This document shows, in pieces, positions 26,513-34,628 of a stretch of 64,000 nt of DNA. The position numbers were made by a program, and so were the translations under genes. The notes below the pieces were generated by a model. It did no database searches. It was not told the origin of the DNA and saw only the letters and a list, made by a program, of their open reading frames with translations. The DNA comes from Aneurinibacillus sp. Ricciae_BoGa-3. GTDB lineage: Bacteria; Bacillota; Bacilli; Aneurinibacillales; Aneurinibacillaceae. The stretch spans positions 4,032,001 through 4,096,000 of the forward strand of contig NZ_CP116887.1 in NCBI RefSeq assembly GCF_028421645.1. Direction: 5' to 3'. Position 1 is the stretch's first letter, and each line of letters opens with the position of its first letter.

Positions 26513-27625
26513 TTACAAGTTCCGGGCATCAGCAGGCACTTTACAGACATGTGCAAACTCCCGGTTTACATACGCTTCCACTATCGGCCCAATTTTTACA
26601 AATTCAACGAGGAATCCATCGTGGCCATATATCGAATCGACGAAATGGTACGTAATTTCCTTTCCAGCGTCGCGAAGCATATCAGCAATCTCCCGCTGAT
26701 GTTCGTCCGGATATAAAAGGTCCCGCGATACAGCAATGGCCAATACTTTGGCCTGAATCTTCTCCAGGGCTGCTTTTATCCCACCGCGGCCACGGCCAAT
26801 ATCATGGGAGTCCATCGCTTTAAGAAGATAGAGATAGCTATTTGCATCAAAACGCTCCACCAATTTGTCGCCCTGATAACGGAGGTAACTTTCAATTTGA
26901 AAGGTGGAATCAAACTGCGTAACATCTCTGTCATCCTTAAGACGGCGGCCAAACCGAAGTTCAAAAAGCTCCTGCGTCCGATATGTAATCATACCAAGCA
27001 TACGTGCTATCGAGAGGCCATTCTTTGGGCCAGCCTCCGGATAATACTGTCCTTTCTTCCATTCCGGGTCAGCCATAATGGCCTGCCGCCCTACATCGTT
27101 ATAAGCGATGGCCACAGCAGAAAGGCGCGCAGAAGTAGCAATGGGGATAATGTGATCCATCATATCCGGGTAGATTACCGCCCATTCGTAAACCTGCATG
27201 CCCCCCATTGAACCCCCCACTATTGCAAACAGCCTGTTAATGCCCAGGCTCTGTACAAGATGATGCTGAACTTGAACCATATCCCGTATGGTTACCACGG
27301 GAAAATTAGATCCATACGGTTTCCCGGTGGCCGGGTTAATGGAAGCAGGACCGGTCGATCCTGAACATCCCCCGAGTACATTAGAAGCTATGACAAAAAA
27401 TTTATCGGTGTCAATGTATCTGCCCGGGCCGATTAGACCCTCCCACCATCCTGTTGTTTCATCATCACCAACCGCATGGGCATTTCCTGTCAATGCATGG
27501 CAGACCAGAATTGCATTGTTTTTCTTCTCTGTTAGCGTGCCATACGTTTCATACGCTATCTCAACTTGTTCCAGACACTGGCCGGATTCAAGTGTAACGT
27601 GCTCAATCCTATGAGTCCCTTTCAT
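26513..27625 (-). CDS. metX: Homoserine O-acetyltransferase
   Basis: Acylates homoserine in the first committed step of methionine synthesis. It is an alpha/beta hydrolase-fold acyltransferase of ~370 aa with the nucleophile motif GGSMGGMQVYEWA, NVLGGCSGSTGPAS near residue 90, and a C-terminal SIYGHDGFLVEF with the catalytic His. I chose ATG 27625; the GTG at 27637 lies against the GGGAG SD. A SAM-I riboswitch directly upstream confirms the methionine role. Whether the donor is acetyl- or succinyl-CoA cannot be settled by name; acetyl is usual in Bacillales. Confidence 0.94.
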   Translation of the reverse strand: MKGTHRIEHVTLESGQCLEQVEIAYETYGTLTEKKNNAILVCHALTGNAHAVGDDETTGWWEGLIGPGRYIDTDKFFVIASNVLGGCSGSTGPASINPATGKPYGSNFPVVTIRDMVQVQHHLVQSLGINRLFAIVGGSMGGMQVYEWAVIYPDMMDHIIPIATSARLSAVAIAYNDVGRQAIMADPEWKKGQYYPEAGPKNGLSIARMLGMITYRTQELFELRFGRRLKDDRDVTQFDSTFQIESYLRYQGDKLVERFDANSYLYLLKAMDSHDIGRGRGGIKAALEKIQAKVLAIAVSRDLLYPDEHQREIADMLRDAGKEITYHFVDSIYGHDGFLVEFVKIGPIVEAYVNREFAHVCKVPADARNL

Positions 27626-27664
27626 TCCACATGCCACTCCCTTCTATATGAAGTGCAATAAAAG

Positions 27665-27832
27665 GCAAAAAAGCGCCTCTCCAAAAGAAGAGGCGCCCAA
27701 TGTGTGCTTTATAAATAGCCTCTTATCTCCCAGAACAAAGCTGTTCTGCTGGAATTGGCACCTTATCCGCACATATTGTCTGCGGGGTTGCCGGGTTTCA
27801 TCGGGCCAGTCCCTCCACCTCTCTGGATAAGA
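27665..27832 (-). promoter_or_regulatory. SAM-I riboswitch (S-box) with terminator, controls metX
   Basis: On the minus strand the aptamer opens CTTATCCAGAGAGGTGGAGG, continues with GATGAAACCCGGCAACC and GGTGCCAATTCCAGC, and closes with GGGAGATAAGAGG, all hallmark S-box segments. It is followed by a terminator (GCGCCTCT/AGAGGCGC then TTTTTT) about 30 bp before metX. High SAM should terminate transcription. Confidence 0.96.
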
Positions 27833-27862
27833 AATATTCCGTTTTTTCAATCGTTAACTTTT

Positions 27863-27891
27863 ATAGTACGGGGTTCCCCGCATAATGTCAA
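27863..27891 (-). promoter_or_regulatory. SigA promoter of metX
   Basis: On the minus strand TTGACA (27886-27891), 17 bp, TACTAT (27863-27868), 30 bp ahead of the S-box. Confidence 0.75.
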
Positions 27892-27905
27892 CACAACGTT
27901 ACATG

Positions 27906-27960
27906 AAAATAGCAGGACAAATAACCGGCACCTTTGAAAAACCGGTTGATTGTCCTGCTT
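27906..27960 (-). terminator. Terminator after lysC
   Basis: AGCAGGACAA/TTGTCCTGCT outer stem with an inner CCGG-type stem (ACCGG/CCGGT), followed by ATTTT on the minus strand. It can also act on the plus strand (TTTTT). Confidence 0.8.
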
Positions 27961-27991
27961 TTTGATACGTTTTATGCTTAATTGATTCTAA

Positions 27992-28498
27992 CTATAAACT
28001 GTGTACAACCGCTTTCGCGACTGCATCCAGCCCGAACGAAGTGTGCAGCTTACGCACCGCTGTTTCTGTCGTTTCCACAGGGATCACACAGGAAACTTTG
28101 ATTTCTGATGTGGACACCATCTTAATGGGAACACCCGCTTCCGCAAGCGATGTAAACATGTCAGCGGCCACACCGGGATTCGTAATCATGCCGGCACCCA
28201 CAATGGATACTTTGGCAAGCCCCTCCTCAAAAAGAATCTCACCAAATTTCAGCGTTTCTTTTGATTGTTCAAGCACGCTCAGCGTTTTCGCAAGTTGATC
28301 GCTGTGGATTGAGAATGAGATGTCCGTGCTTTGATCGCCATTTGTGCCCTGGATAATGATATCCACATTAATATGTTCTTGTGCAAGGATGGTGAATAGG
28401 CGGGAAAGCGATCCTACCTGTGCAGGCATCCCGGCAACCGTTATTTTCGCCACGCTTTTATCACTGGCTACCCCACTTACAATTAAATTCTGTTCCAT
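27992..28498 (-). CDS. lysC: Aspartokinase II, beta subunit from an internal in-frame start
   Basis: Within lysC an ATG at 28498 (MEQNLIVSGVASDK) is preceded at 8 nt by AAGGAGG (28507-28513), a better SD than that of most genes here. It would give a 168-aa protein consisting of the two ACT domains. B. subtilis lysC makes a beta subunit of similar size from the same type of internal start, and alpha2-beta2 is the active form. Expression here is inferred from this strong precedent and the perfect SD. Confidence 0.8.
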   Translation of the reverse strand: MEQNLIVSGVASDKSVAKITVAGMPAQVGSLSRLFTILAQEHINVDIIIQGTNGDQSTDISFSIHSDQLAKTLSVLEQSKETLKFGEILFEEGLAKVSIVGAGMITNPGVAADMFTSLAEAGVPIKMVSTSEIKVSCVIPVETTETAVRKLHTSFGLDAVAKAVVHSL

Positions 28499-29233
28499 TC
28501 CCGCTTCCTCCTTAACCAAGGTTCCTTCTTCTTCCCCAAAACTTGAGCGTACTGTAAGCGGCACATTATGCTGTTTCGCGCACTCAACCGCCCGAGGGTG
28601 AAGAACCCCCGCTCCGAGGTTTGCCAGTTCCAGCATTTCGTCGTAAGATATCCCAGTAAGTTTACGCGCCTGTGGAACCACCCGCGGGTCAGCCGTATAC
28701 ACCCCATCCACATCGGTATAAATTTCACATAAGTCCGCTTTGGCTGCTGCCGCCACCGCAACTGCTGTTGTATCTGATCCGCCCCGTCCAAGCGTTGTGA
28801 TCTGGCCGTCAGCTGTAAAGCCCTGGAATCCAGCGATTATGACAACTTTACCGGCCGCCAGGGCATCCGTTACAGAGGTGCTGTCAATTTCAAGAATACG
28901 GGCCCTTGTATGTACGGCCTCTGTCCGGATCCCTGCCTGCCAGCCTGTCATCGATACTGCGTTGCAGCCCTGGGCCTCCAGAGCCATCGCGAGCAGGGCG
29001 ATAGTCACCTGCTCGCCCGTAGACAGCAGCATATCCAGCTCACGCTCAGATGGATCCCTGGCTATCTGCAAGGCCATATCTACCAGCACATCTGTAGATT
29101 TGCCCATTGCTGACACAACTGCGATGACATCGTTTCCCTGGTTGCGGGTAGAAATAATACGTTGGGCTACCTTTTGGATTCTTTCTACTATTCCTACCGA
29201 AGTCCCTCCGTATTTCTGCACGATTAGAGCCAT
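27992..29233 (-). CDS. lysC: Aspartokinase II, alpha subunit
   Basis: Phosphorylates aspartate at the entry to the lysine/diaminopimelate, threonine and methionine pathways. The 413-aa protein has the kinase signature VQKYGGTSVGIVERI at the N-terminus, TLGRGGSDTTAVAVAAA for ATP/Asp binding, and two C-terminal ACT domains (from ~265, TVAGMPAQVGSLSRLF, and ~340, VSIVGAGMITNPGVAAD). The lysine riboswitch upstream marks it as the lysine-controlled isozyme. ATG at 29233 with AGGAGG. An internal start gives a second product (see 27992-28498). Confidence 0.95.
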   Translation of the reverse strand: MALIVQKYGGTSVGIVERIQKVAQRIISTRNQGNDVIAVVSAMGKSTDVLVDMALQIARDPSERELDMLLSTGEQVTIALLAMALEAQGCNAVSMTGWQAGIRTEAVHTRARILEIDSTSVTDALAAGKVVIIAGFQGFTADGQITTLGRGGSDTTAVAVAAAAKADLCEIYTDVDGVYTADPRVVPQARKLTGISYDEMLELANLGAGVLHPRAVECAKQHNVPLTVRSSFGEEEGTLVKEEAGMEQNLIVSGVASDKSVAKITVAGMPAQVGSLSRLFTILAQEHINVDIIIQGTNGDQSTDISFSIHSDQLAKTLSVLEQSKETLKFGEILFEEGLAKVSIVGAGMITNPGVAADMFTSLAEAGVPIKMVSTSEIKVSCVIPVETTETAVRKLHTSFGLDAVAKAVVHSL

Positions 29234-29287
29234 TTCATTTCCTCCTGTAATCTACTAAATTCCCACTGTACAATCGCATTAGGGAAA

Positions 29288-29379
29288 ATTAGAAAACTTG
29301 GCTGTCGCCAGGCCGCAGGGGAAGGTCGACAGCCTTAGTTGCGCTATATGGATAGGATAGTATATGCTTTCCTATCCAC
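29288..29379 (-). repeat. Intergenic structured repeat, copy B
   Basis: Same layout as copy A on the minus strand: hairpin TGGATAGGA...TCCTATCCA, core GCAACTAAGGCT, GCCTGG-type middle, end CAGCCAAGTTTTCTAAT. It starts 3 nt after the T-tract of the lysine-riboswitch terminator and ends ~55 bp before the lysC start, so it lies in the lysC 5' UTR. Compared with A the core stem shows paired changes. Confidence 0.8.
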
Positions 29380-29381
29380 GT

Positions 29382-29660
29382 AAAAAAGACAACAAGTAAG
29401 GTATAAACCTTAGCTGTTGTCCTATCGGCTATGATATCAGCTAATGCCCACCTTCCCTTTTCCCATGCGAGATAGTCCTCCACCGGCAGTCGGGGTACAT
29501 ACCGGTGACAGTCCTGCATTTATTCAATGCAGACCCAACAGCAGGTGTCGAGCAGCCTGCCATTTCGGCGAATTCCCCTTTCTCCTGCTTTCAACGGACT
29601 CTCTAATCCTCCGACAGGTTACTGATGGTTTTCGCGCCTCTACCTCACTTAAAAGTGAGG
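29382..29660 (-). promoter_or_regulatory. Lysine riboswitch (L-box) with terminator, controls lysC
   Basis: On the minus strand the aptamer contains GTGAGGTAGAGGCGCGAA, CAGTAACCTG, GAAAGGGG, TCGCCGAAATGGCAGG, CATTGAATAAATGCAGG, ACTGTCACCGG and GGAGGACTATCTCG, in the order of the B. subtilis lysC L-box. The terminator (GACAACA/TGTTGTC then TTTTTT) is at 29382-29422. High lysine should stop lysC transcription. Confidence 0.96.
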
Positions 29661-29689
29661 TGTTCATCTATTCATTTTTGCTGGTTAAA

Positions 29690-29718
29690 ATAGTACCACA
29701 GTTCAAAATAACTGGCAA
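29690..29718 (-). promoter_or_regulatory. SigA promoter of lysC
   Basis: On the minus strand TTGCCA (29713-29718), 17 bp, TACTAT (29690-29695), the same -10 as metX. It lies just past the uvrC stop, with no terminator between, so uvrC read-through into lysC is possible. Confidence 0.7.
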
Positions 29719-29720
29719 TA

Positions 29721-31514
29721 CTAATCTGACTCTGAAAGTTGTTTATCCTTCCTCAGGTAGCCTAGAATCTCTCTGGCAAGTTTGTCACCGATTCCTATGT
29801 TGCGGAATTCGTCTACACCCGCTTCTCTCATTTTTTTAACCGAACCGAAATGCTTGAGCAGATGTTTCTTCCGCTTCTCCCCAATTCCCGGTATCTCATC
29901 AAGCTCAGAGTGAAAGAACGTTTTTCCACGTGTATTCCTGTGAAAGGTAATGGCAAAACGGTGTACTTCGTCCTGAATTCGCTGCAGGAGATAAAATTCA
30001 TTGCTGTCCCTCTTCAGCACAACGGGAATCGGCGGATCGCCAACCAGCAGCTGAGCCGTGCGGTGCCTGTCGTCTTTTGCCAGACCGCAGACGGGAATGT
30101 ACAGGCCAAGCTCATTTTCAAGTACATCGACCGCGGCGCTTATCTGCCCCTTACCGCCGTCAATCACAATTAAATCGGGCAGCTCTAGGTTTTCCTTCAG
30201 GGCGCGCGTATAACGGCGGCGAATGACTTCCTTCATCGAGCCATAGTCATCAGGGCCTTCAACCGTTTTTATTTTGTACTTGCGGTATTCTTTCTTATCC
30301 GGCTTGCCATCCCGGAATACGACCATGGCAGAAACCGCATCAATCCCCTGAATATTGGAGTTGTCAAACGCTTCAATGCGGTGCGGGTAGCCCATGCCGA
30401 TGATTTCTCCCAGATTCTTAACCGCTTGTATCGTCCTCGCCTCATCGCGGGATAGAAGAGCAAAGTGTTCCTGAAGGGCAATTTGCGCATTTTCAGTCGC
30501 AAGGTCAACTAACTGCTTTTTGGAGCCCCTCTGCGGGACGATTACCTTTGAGCCAAGCCATTCTTCCAGGCCATCTGATGCCGCTTCTTTAGGCAGCAGG
30601 ACTTCCTTTGGCCGGACATGTTCCCGGAAATAAAACTGTGTGACATAGGAGATAAAGTCTTCGTTTTCCTCCCCATAGTAAGGAAAAGAAGCTACGTTTC
30701 GCTCAATCAGTTTACCCTGGCGCACGTGGAATACCTGGATGCTCATCCAGCCTTTATCCGTATAAAATCCCCATGCATCCCGGTTTATATTGTCTGAGAA
30801 GGTCACTTTCTGCTTCTGGGCGACCGCTTCAATGTCCCGGATTTGATCACGCAATTCTTTTGCCCGCTCAAAATCCAGGCTCTCCGCCGCTTCCGCCATT
30901 TGCTTTTCCAGGGTAGCCTTAATTTCAGCCTGGTGGCCGTTTAAAAAGCGTGCGATCTGATCCACAATTTCCGTATAGTCTTTCTGCTCGACCTCCAGTT
31001 CGCACGGGGCGAGGCACTGGCCCATATGGTAGTACAGGCATACATTCTTTGGCAGGTTTTTGCACTTGCGCAGCGGATAGAGACGGTCCAGTAATTTCTT
31101 TGTCTGCTGAGCAGCCCCGGCATTCGCATACGGGCCAAAATATTTGGCTCCATCCTTTAATACCCTGCGAGTAACTTCCAGCCGAGGGTGCTTCTCATTC
31201 GTTATTTTAATGTAGGGATATGTTTTATCATCTTTCAGCATGACATTGTAGCGTGGGTCATGCTGCTTAATTAAATTGCATTCGAGCAGTAAAGCTTCCA
31301 TAGGAGAGGACGTTACAATGTATTCAAAATCAACAATCTCGCTCACAAGACGCTGGGTTTTTCCGTCGTGGCTGCCGGTAAAATAAGACCGGACCCTATT
31401 TTTTAAAACCTTCGCCTTGCCTACATAGATGATCGTGCCCTCGTTATTCTTCATTAAATAACAGCCAGGCTTATCCGGCAGAAGGCTCAATTTTTCTTTT
31501 AATAAAGCGTTCAT
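29721..31514 (-). CDS. uvrC: Excinuclease ABC subunit C
   Basis: Dual-incision nuclease of nucleotide excision repair (597 aa). It has the N-terminal GIY-YIG domain ([31 protein letters not shown]), a UVR motif near residue 205 ([18 protein letters not shown]), the RNase H-like C-terminal nuclease ([30 protein letters not shown]) and a terminal helix-hairpin-helix ([19 protein letters not shown]). ATG at 31514. Free-standing between lysC and the heptad-repeat gene. Confidence 0.97.
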   Translation of the reverse strand: MNALLKEKLSLLPDKPGCYLMKNNEGTIIYVGKAKVLKNRVRSYFTGSHDGKTQRLVSEIVDFEYIVTSSPMEALLLECNLIKQHDPRYNVMLKDDKTYPYIKITNEKHPRLEVTRRVLKDGAKYFGPYANAGAAQQTKKLLDRLYPLRKCKNLPKNVCLYYHMGQCLAPCELEVEQKDYTEIVDQIARFLNGHQAEIKATLEKQMAEAAESLDFERAKELRDQIRDIEAVAQKQKVTFSDNINRDAWGFYTDKGWMSIQVFHVRQGKLIERNVASFPYYGEENEDFISYVTQFYFREHVRPKEVLLPKEAASDGLEEWLGSKVIVPQRGSKKQLVDLATENAQIALQEHFALLSRDEARTIQAVKNLGEIIGMGYPHRIEAFDNSNIQGIDAVSAMVVFRDGKPDKKEYRKYKIKTVEGPDDYGSMKEVIRRRYTRALKENLELPDLIVIDGGKGQISAAVDVLENELGLYIPVCGLAKDDRHRTAQLLVGDPPIPVVLKRDSNEFYLLQRIQDEVHRFAITFHRNTRGKTFFHSELDEIPGIGEKRKKHLLKHFGSVKKMREAGVDEFRNIGIGDKLAREILGYLRKDKQLSESD

Positions 31515-31584
31515 TTCATTCCCTCTCCTCCCCTCATTATGTTACCATAAAACGATAGGGAAACATAGGTTCTACCCAGCAAAA

Positions 31585-31638
31585 GAGCCTGCCTGTTGCA
31601 TGCTGATAACGGTGCATGAGATGGAAGAGATCAGGCTC
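31585..31638 (+). other. Inverted repeats ahead of the heptad-repeat gene
   Basis: GAGCCTG (31585-31591) and CAGGCTC (31632-31638) can pair around 40 nt. Further on, CTCCTT and AAGGAG flank 8 nt at 31669-31690, next to a TATAAT (31696-31701). A structured leader or operator is possible; I recognise no known element. Confidence 0.35.
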
Positions 31639-31720
31639 GGTTCATACAGAAAAGAACTTAAGGCACTCCTTCTATACAAAAGGAGAGGACCATTTTATAA
31701 TGTTGTCAGGGGGGCGGTTT

Positions 31721-32092
31721 ATGGACACTAACGCACTGATGCAGAAGGTACTGGATGCAATCAACACGCGGTTTGATGCAGTGGACAAGCGGTTTGACGC
31801 AATGGACAAGCGACTTGATGCAATGGACAAGCGGTTTGACGCAATGGACAAGCGACTTGATGCAGTTGATAAACGCTTTGATTCAGTAGACCAGCGGCTT
31901 GATGCAATGGATAAACGCTTTGATTCAGTAGACCAGCGGCTCGAAACAATAGAAGGAACGGTTAAAGCAACACAGTTGGCCGTCAACGAATTAGCAGAAG
32001 ACGTCAAAGATATTAAAACGCATTTGCGCTTCCACGACCTAAAATTTATGGAACAGGATAAAAAAATATATAAGCTTGAAGGCAGGAACTAG
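31721..32092 (+). CDS. Heptad-repeat coiled-coil protein
   Basis: A 123-aa soluble protein dominated by nine consecutive seven-residue units of the type RFDAMDK/RLDAVDK (residues ~15-77), a continuous parallel coiled coil, followed by ETIEGTVKATQLAVNELAED and a C-terminal FHDLKFMEQDKKIYKLEGR. ATG at 31721 follows GGGGGGCGG. The DNA repeats as ~42-bp units with near-identical copies, so copy number may vary between strains. Similar proteins are common in Bacillales but have no known function. A tight hairpin terminator follows at 32093. Confidence 0.75.
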   Translation: MDTNALMQKVLDAINTRFDAVDKRFDAMDKRLDAMDKRFDAMDKRLDAVDKRFDSVDQRLDAMDKRFDSVDQRLETIEGTVKATQLAVNELAEDVKDIKTHLRFHDLKFMEQDKKIYKLEGRN

Positions 32093-32113
32093 CGCCCCAT
32101 GGGGCGTTTTTTT
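32093..32113 (+). terminator. Terminator of the heptad-repeat gene
   Basis: CGCCC/GGGCG with loop CATG and a run of seven T, directly after the stop codon. Confidence 0.85.
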
Positions 32114-32134
32114 ATGCGGGATGGACCAAAATAT

Positions 32135-32166
32135 GAAAGCCCTCCGGCATAACCGGAGGGCTTTCT
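32135..32166. terminator. Bidirectional terminator, ends trxA
   Basis: Perfect 13-bp stem GAAAGCCCTCCGG/CCGGAGGGCTTTC with a 5-nt loop between the converging heptad-repeat gene and trxA. The T-runs are short. Confidence 0.75.
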
Positions 32167-32181
32167 ACACGCCTGTAGAAA

Positions 32182-32499
32182 TTACAGGTGTTTGTTAATC
32201 GTATTCATCAGGTTTTCCTTAGGCTGGAAACCGATAACTTTATCAACGGCTTCACCGTCTTTAAAGATCATTAAGGTTGGGATGCTCATCACAGCAAACC
32301 GCTGTGCAGAGGCTGGATTTTCATCAACGTTTACTTTTGCGATTTTTAATTTATCGCCAAGCTCACCGCTGATTTCTTCCAGAACAGGCGCAATCATTTT
32401 GCAAGGTCCGCACCAAGGTGCCCAGAAATCCACGAGCACTGTGCCAGTTCCTTCAACTTCAGATTGGAAAGTATTGTCATTCACTTGAACAATAGCCAT
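32182..32499 (-). CDS. trxA: Thioredoxin
   Basis: Cytosolic dithiol reductant (105 aa) with the active site WAPWCGPCK (Cys30, Cys33) and the cis-Pro loop MSIPTLMIF. Start ATG 32499 has AGGAGG; the frame is open upstream but the family starts here (MAIVQVNDNTF). Single gene between two terminators. Confidence 0.97.
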   Translation of the reverse strand: MAIVQVNDNTFQSEVEGTGTVLVDFWAPWCGPCKMIAPVLEEISGELGDKLKIAKVNVDENPASAQRFAVMSIPTLMIFKDGEAVDKVIGFQPKENLMNTINKHL

Positions 32500-32654
32500 T
32501 CTAACTTCCTCCTTTATTGTATAGGATGATTCCTTACATGCATGGAAAATCGATATATCAGCAACAGTGTACCTCAATACCATTAACAGTATACCACTAT
32601 TAACCACCAATATCCATCCATAAAATTCGATTTAATAACCCGCACAAATACACA

Positions 32655-32690
32655 CAAAAAGGGACAGAAAGAAAATCTCCTGTCCCTTTT
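32655..32690 (-). terminator. Terminator after etfA
   Basis: AAAAGGGACAG/CTGTCCCTTTT stem with a 12-nt loop, followed by a short T-run on the minus strand; 37 bp past the etfA stop. Confidence 0.8.
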
Positions 32691-32727
32691 CCCCTTATGC
32701 TTTTTTGTTAAACGAAACGTGCTCGCG

Positions 32728-33696
32728 TTAAACGAGAACCTTCTTAAATTCTTCTGTAAGAAGCGGTACCACTTCGAATAAATCCCCAACTATACCATAG
32801 TCAGCAACCTGGAAAATCGGCGCTTCCGGATCCTTGTTAATCGCTACAATCACTTTAGATGAAGACATACCGGCCAGATGCTGAATGGCTCCGGAAATGC
32901 CAGCCGCAATGTAGAGATCAGGCGTAACAACTTTTCCCGTCTGTCCGATCTGCAGCGCGTAGTCACAGTATTCCGCATCACACGCGCCACGGGACGCGCC
33001 CACTGCACCGCCAAGCACTTCAGCGAGTTCCTGGAGCGGCTTAAATCCTTCTGCTGATTTCACGCCCCGGCCACCGGAGACAACGATCTTCGCTTCGGAA
33101 AGATCTACGCCGCCTGCGGTTTTGCGAACGACATCTTTTACGATTGTGCGAAGGTCTTTAATCTCTACGGGAAGGTCTACCCTTTCCGCACTGGATGTCC
33201 CTGGCTCCCCTGCCTGAATATTATTGGGGCGGATGGTCGCAAATGGAATGCCCTCAGACACTTTCTTTTTCTCAAAAGCTTTTCCCGCATAGATTGGACG
33301 GGTAAATACAATATCATCGCCGTTTAGTTCCAAATCGACTACATCTGACACAAGGCCCAGGTTAAGACGGGCAGCAAGCCGTGGCGCCACGTCCTTGCCA
33401 ATGGCCGTATGAGGCATGAAGATGGCATCCGGTTGCACGGTTTCAATCGCCTGGCGCAGCGCCTGGAAGTATGCATCTGTTGTATAAGAAGAAAGCGCAT
33501 TATTGGATACTACGTACACTTTGCTGGCGCCATACTGGCCGAGCTGGTCCACATAATTGCCGGCATCGCTGCCGAGTATTACTGCGCTCACTTCTCCGCC
33601 ATCCGCCACACGGCTGGCAGCGGCAAGCGCTTCAAATGAAACATTACGCAGGTTACCGTCTCTTGTTTCTGCTATGACAAGAACTTTTTTACTCAT
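32728..33696 (-). CDS. etfA: Electron transfer flavoprotein alpha subunit
   Basis: FAD-binding subunit of ETF, which takes electrons from acyl-CoA dehydrogenases (322 aa). The C-terminal FAD domain is classic: VSGGRGVKS, GAVGASRGACDAEY, QIGQTGKVVTPDLYIAAGIS, GAIQHLAGMSSSKVIVAIN. ATG at 33696 with GGAGG. Partner of etfB, 12 bp upstream. Part of a fatty-acid oxidation group next to fadR. Confidence 0.96.
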   Translation of the reverse strand: MSKKVLVIAETRDGNLRNVSFEALAAASRVADGGEVSAVILGSDAGNYVDQLGQYGASKVYVVSNNALSSYTTDAYFQALRQAIETVQPDAIFMPHTAIGKDVAPRLAARLNLGLVSDVVDLELNGDDIVFTRPIYAGKAFEKKKVSEGIPFATIRPNNIQAGEPGTSSAERVDLPVEIKDLRTIVKDVVRKTAGGVDLSEAKIVVSGGRGVKSAEGFKPLQELAEVLGGAVGASRGACDAEYCDYALQIGQTGKVVTPDLYIAAGISGAIQHLAGMSSSKVIVAINKDPEAPIFQVADYGIVGDLFEVVPLLTEEFKKVLV

Positions 33697-33708
33697 GTGG
33701 CTTCCTCC

Positions 33709-34476
33709 TTAAATGACTTTCGCTTCAGTGCGAAGAAGTTGTACTAATTCCTTGACCTGGTCGTTAATCTCTCCGCTTAAAATGCGTCCAGCTTCTTTCT
33801 TCGGCGGGAGGAAAATTTCAGTTACAGTTGTTTTCGCTTTCACATCTTGTTCTGATAAACCAAGATCATCAATTTCAAGGCGCTCCATCGGTTTCTTCTT
33901 AGCCTTCATAATGCCAGGCAGCGATGGATAACGCGGCTCATTTAATCCCTGCTGGGCTGTGACAAGAACAGGCAGCGAAACTTCAATTACCTCAACGTCA
34001 CCTTCCACATCGCGCTCTACAGTCGCTTTTCCTCCGTCAATATCAAGCTTGGTAATCGTGATGACCTGGGGAATGTTTAATTCCTCTGCAAGGCGGGGGC
34101 CTACTTGCCCTGAGCCGTTATCAACCGCCATGTTGCCGCCAATAATGAGGTCAAATTCGCGGTCTTTAATTACAGCTGCAAGTATTTTTGCTGTGCTGTA
34201 CTCATCGCATTCGATATCTTCGCTGTTTACAATGACCGCTTTATCGGCGCCCATCGCCAGCGCTGTGCGGAGAGCGCTTTCAGATCGGTCAGGGCCAATG
34301 CTTACAACAGTAACCTCTCCGCCATGCTCATCACGCAGCTTAATTGCTTCTTCCACCGCGTATTCATCGTAAGGATTTACGATAAACTCCACGCCGTCTT
34401 CGCTGATCGTACCGTTTTGAACTACGATTTTTTCTTCTGTGTCAAACGTTTGTTTTACACACACGATAATGTTCAT
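33709..34476 (-). CDS. etfB: Electron transfer flavoprotein beta subunit
   Basis: Second ETF subunit (255 aa), typical N-terminal NIIVCVKQTFDTEEKI, with VNPYDEYAVEEAIKLRD, and the ETF-beta signature region DLIIGGNMAVDNGSGQVGP and VLVTAQQGLNEPRYPSLPGI. ATG at 34476 has AGGAGG. It begins an etfBA unit with a candidate own promoter at 34574, downstream of fadR. Confidence 0.96.
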   Translation of the reverse strand: MNIIVCVKQTFDTEEKIVVQNGTISEDGVEFIVNPYDEYAVEEAIKLRDEHGGEVTVVSIGPDRSESALRTALAMGADKAVIVNSEDIECDEYSTAKILAAVIKDREFDLIIGGNMAVDNGSGQVGPRLAEELNIPQVITITKLDIDGGKATVERDVEGDVEVIEVSLPVLVTAQQGLNEPRYPSLPGIMKAKKKPMERLEIDDLGLSEQDVKAKTTVTEIFLPPKKEAGRILSGEINDQVKELVQLLRTEAKVI

Positions 34477-34513
34477 ATGTATCCTCCTTTTTTGTTCGGC
34501 GAGTTTTATGAAA

Positions 34514-34548
34514 TGTCCGGATAATTGTAATGTACATTTATTCGGACA
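34514..34548. other. Imperfect palindrome in the etfB leader
   Basis: TGTCCGGATAA and TTATTCGGACA form an 11-bp dyad with one G-T pair, separated by 13 bp. It falls between the candidate etfB promoter and the etfB SD and has no T-tract. It could be an operator or an mRNA hairpin. Confidence 0.45.
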
Positions 34549-34573
34549 GGTAACTGCGTTCGTTACATGGACT

Positions 34574-34603
34574 ATTATAATAATATTTGTACATATTTGA
34601 CGA
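34574..34603 (-). promoter_or_regulatory. Candidate promoter of etfBA
   Basis: On the minus strand TCGTCA (34598-34603), 18 bp, TATAAT (34574-34579). The -10 is perfect, the -35 weak. Confidence 0.45.
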
Positions 34604-34628
34604 TTGTTTTTTTTATGTGTTTTGCAAT

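Noticed and set aside
29289..29519. Small minus-strand frame across repeat copy B and the lysine riboswitch
   Set aside because: It reads through conserved riboswitch RNA and the repeat; no SD and no reason to be coding.
31731..31940. CRISPR array suggested by regular 21- and 42-bp spacing
   Set aside because: The spacing is the codon period of heptad repeats with no unique spacers, and no cas genes are present.
31672..32007. Ser/Arg-rich frame antisense to the heptad-repeat gene
   Set aside because: It is the reverse reading of the heptad repeats; the sense frame has the SD, coiled-coil logic and terminator.
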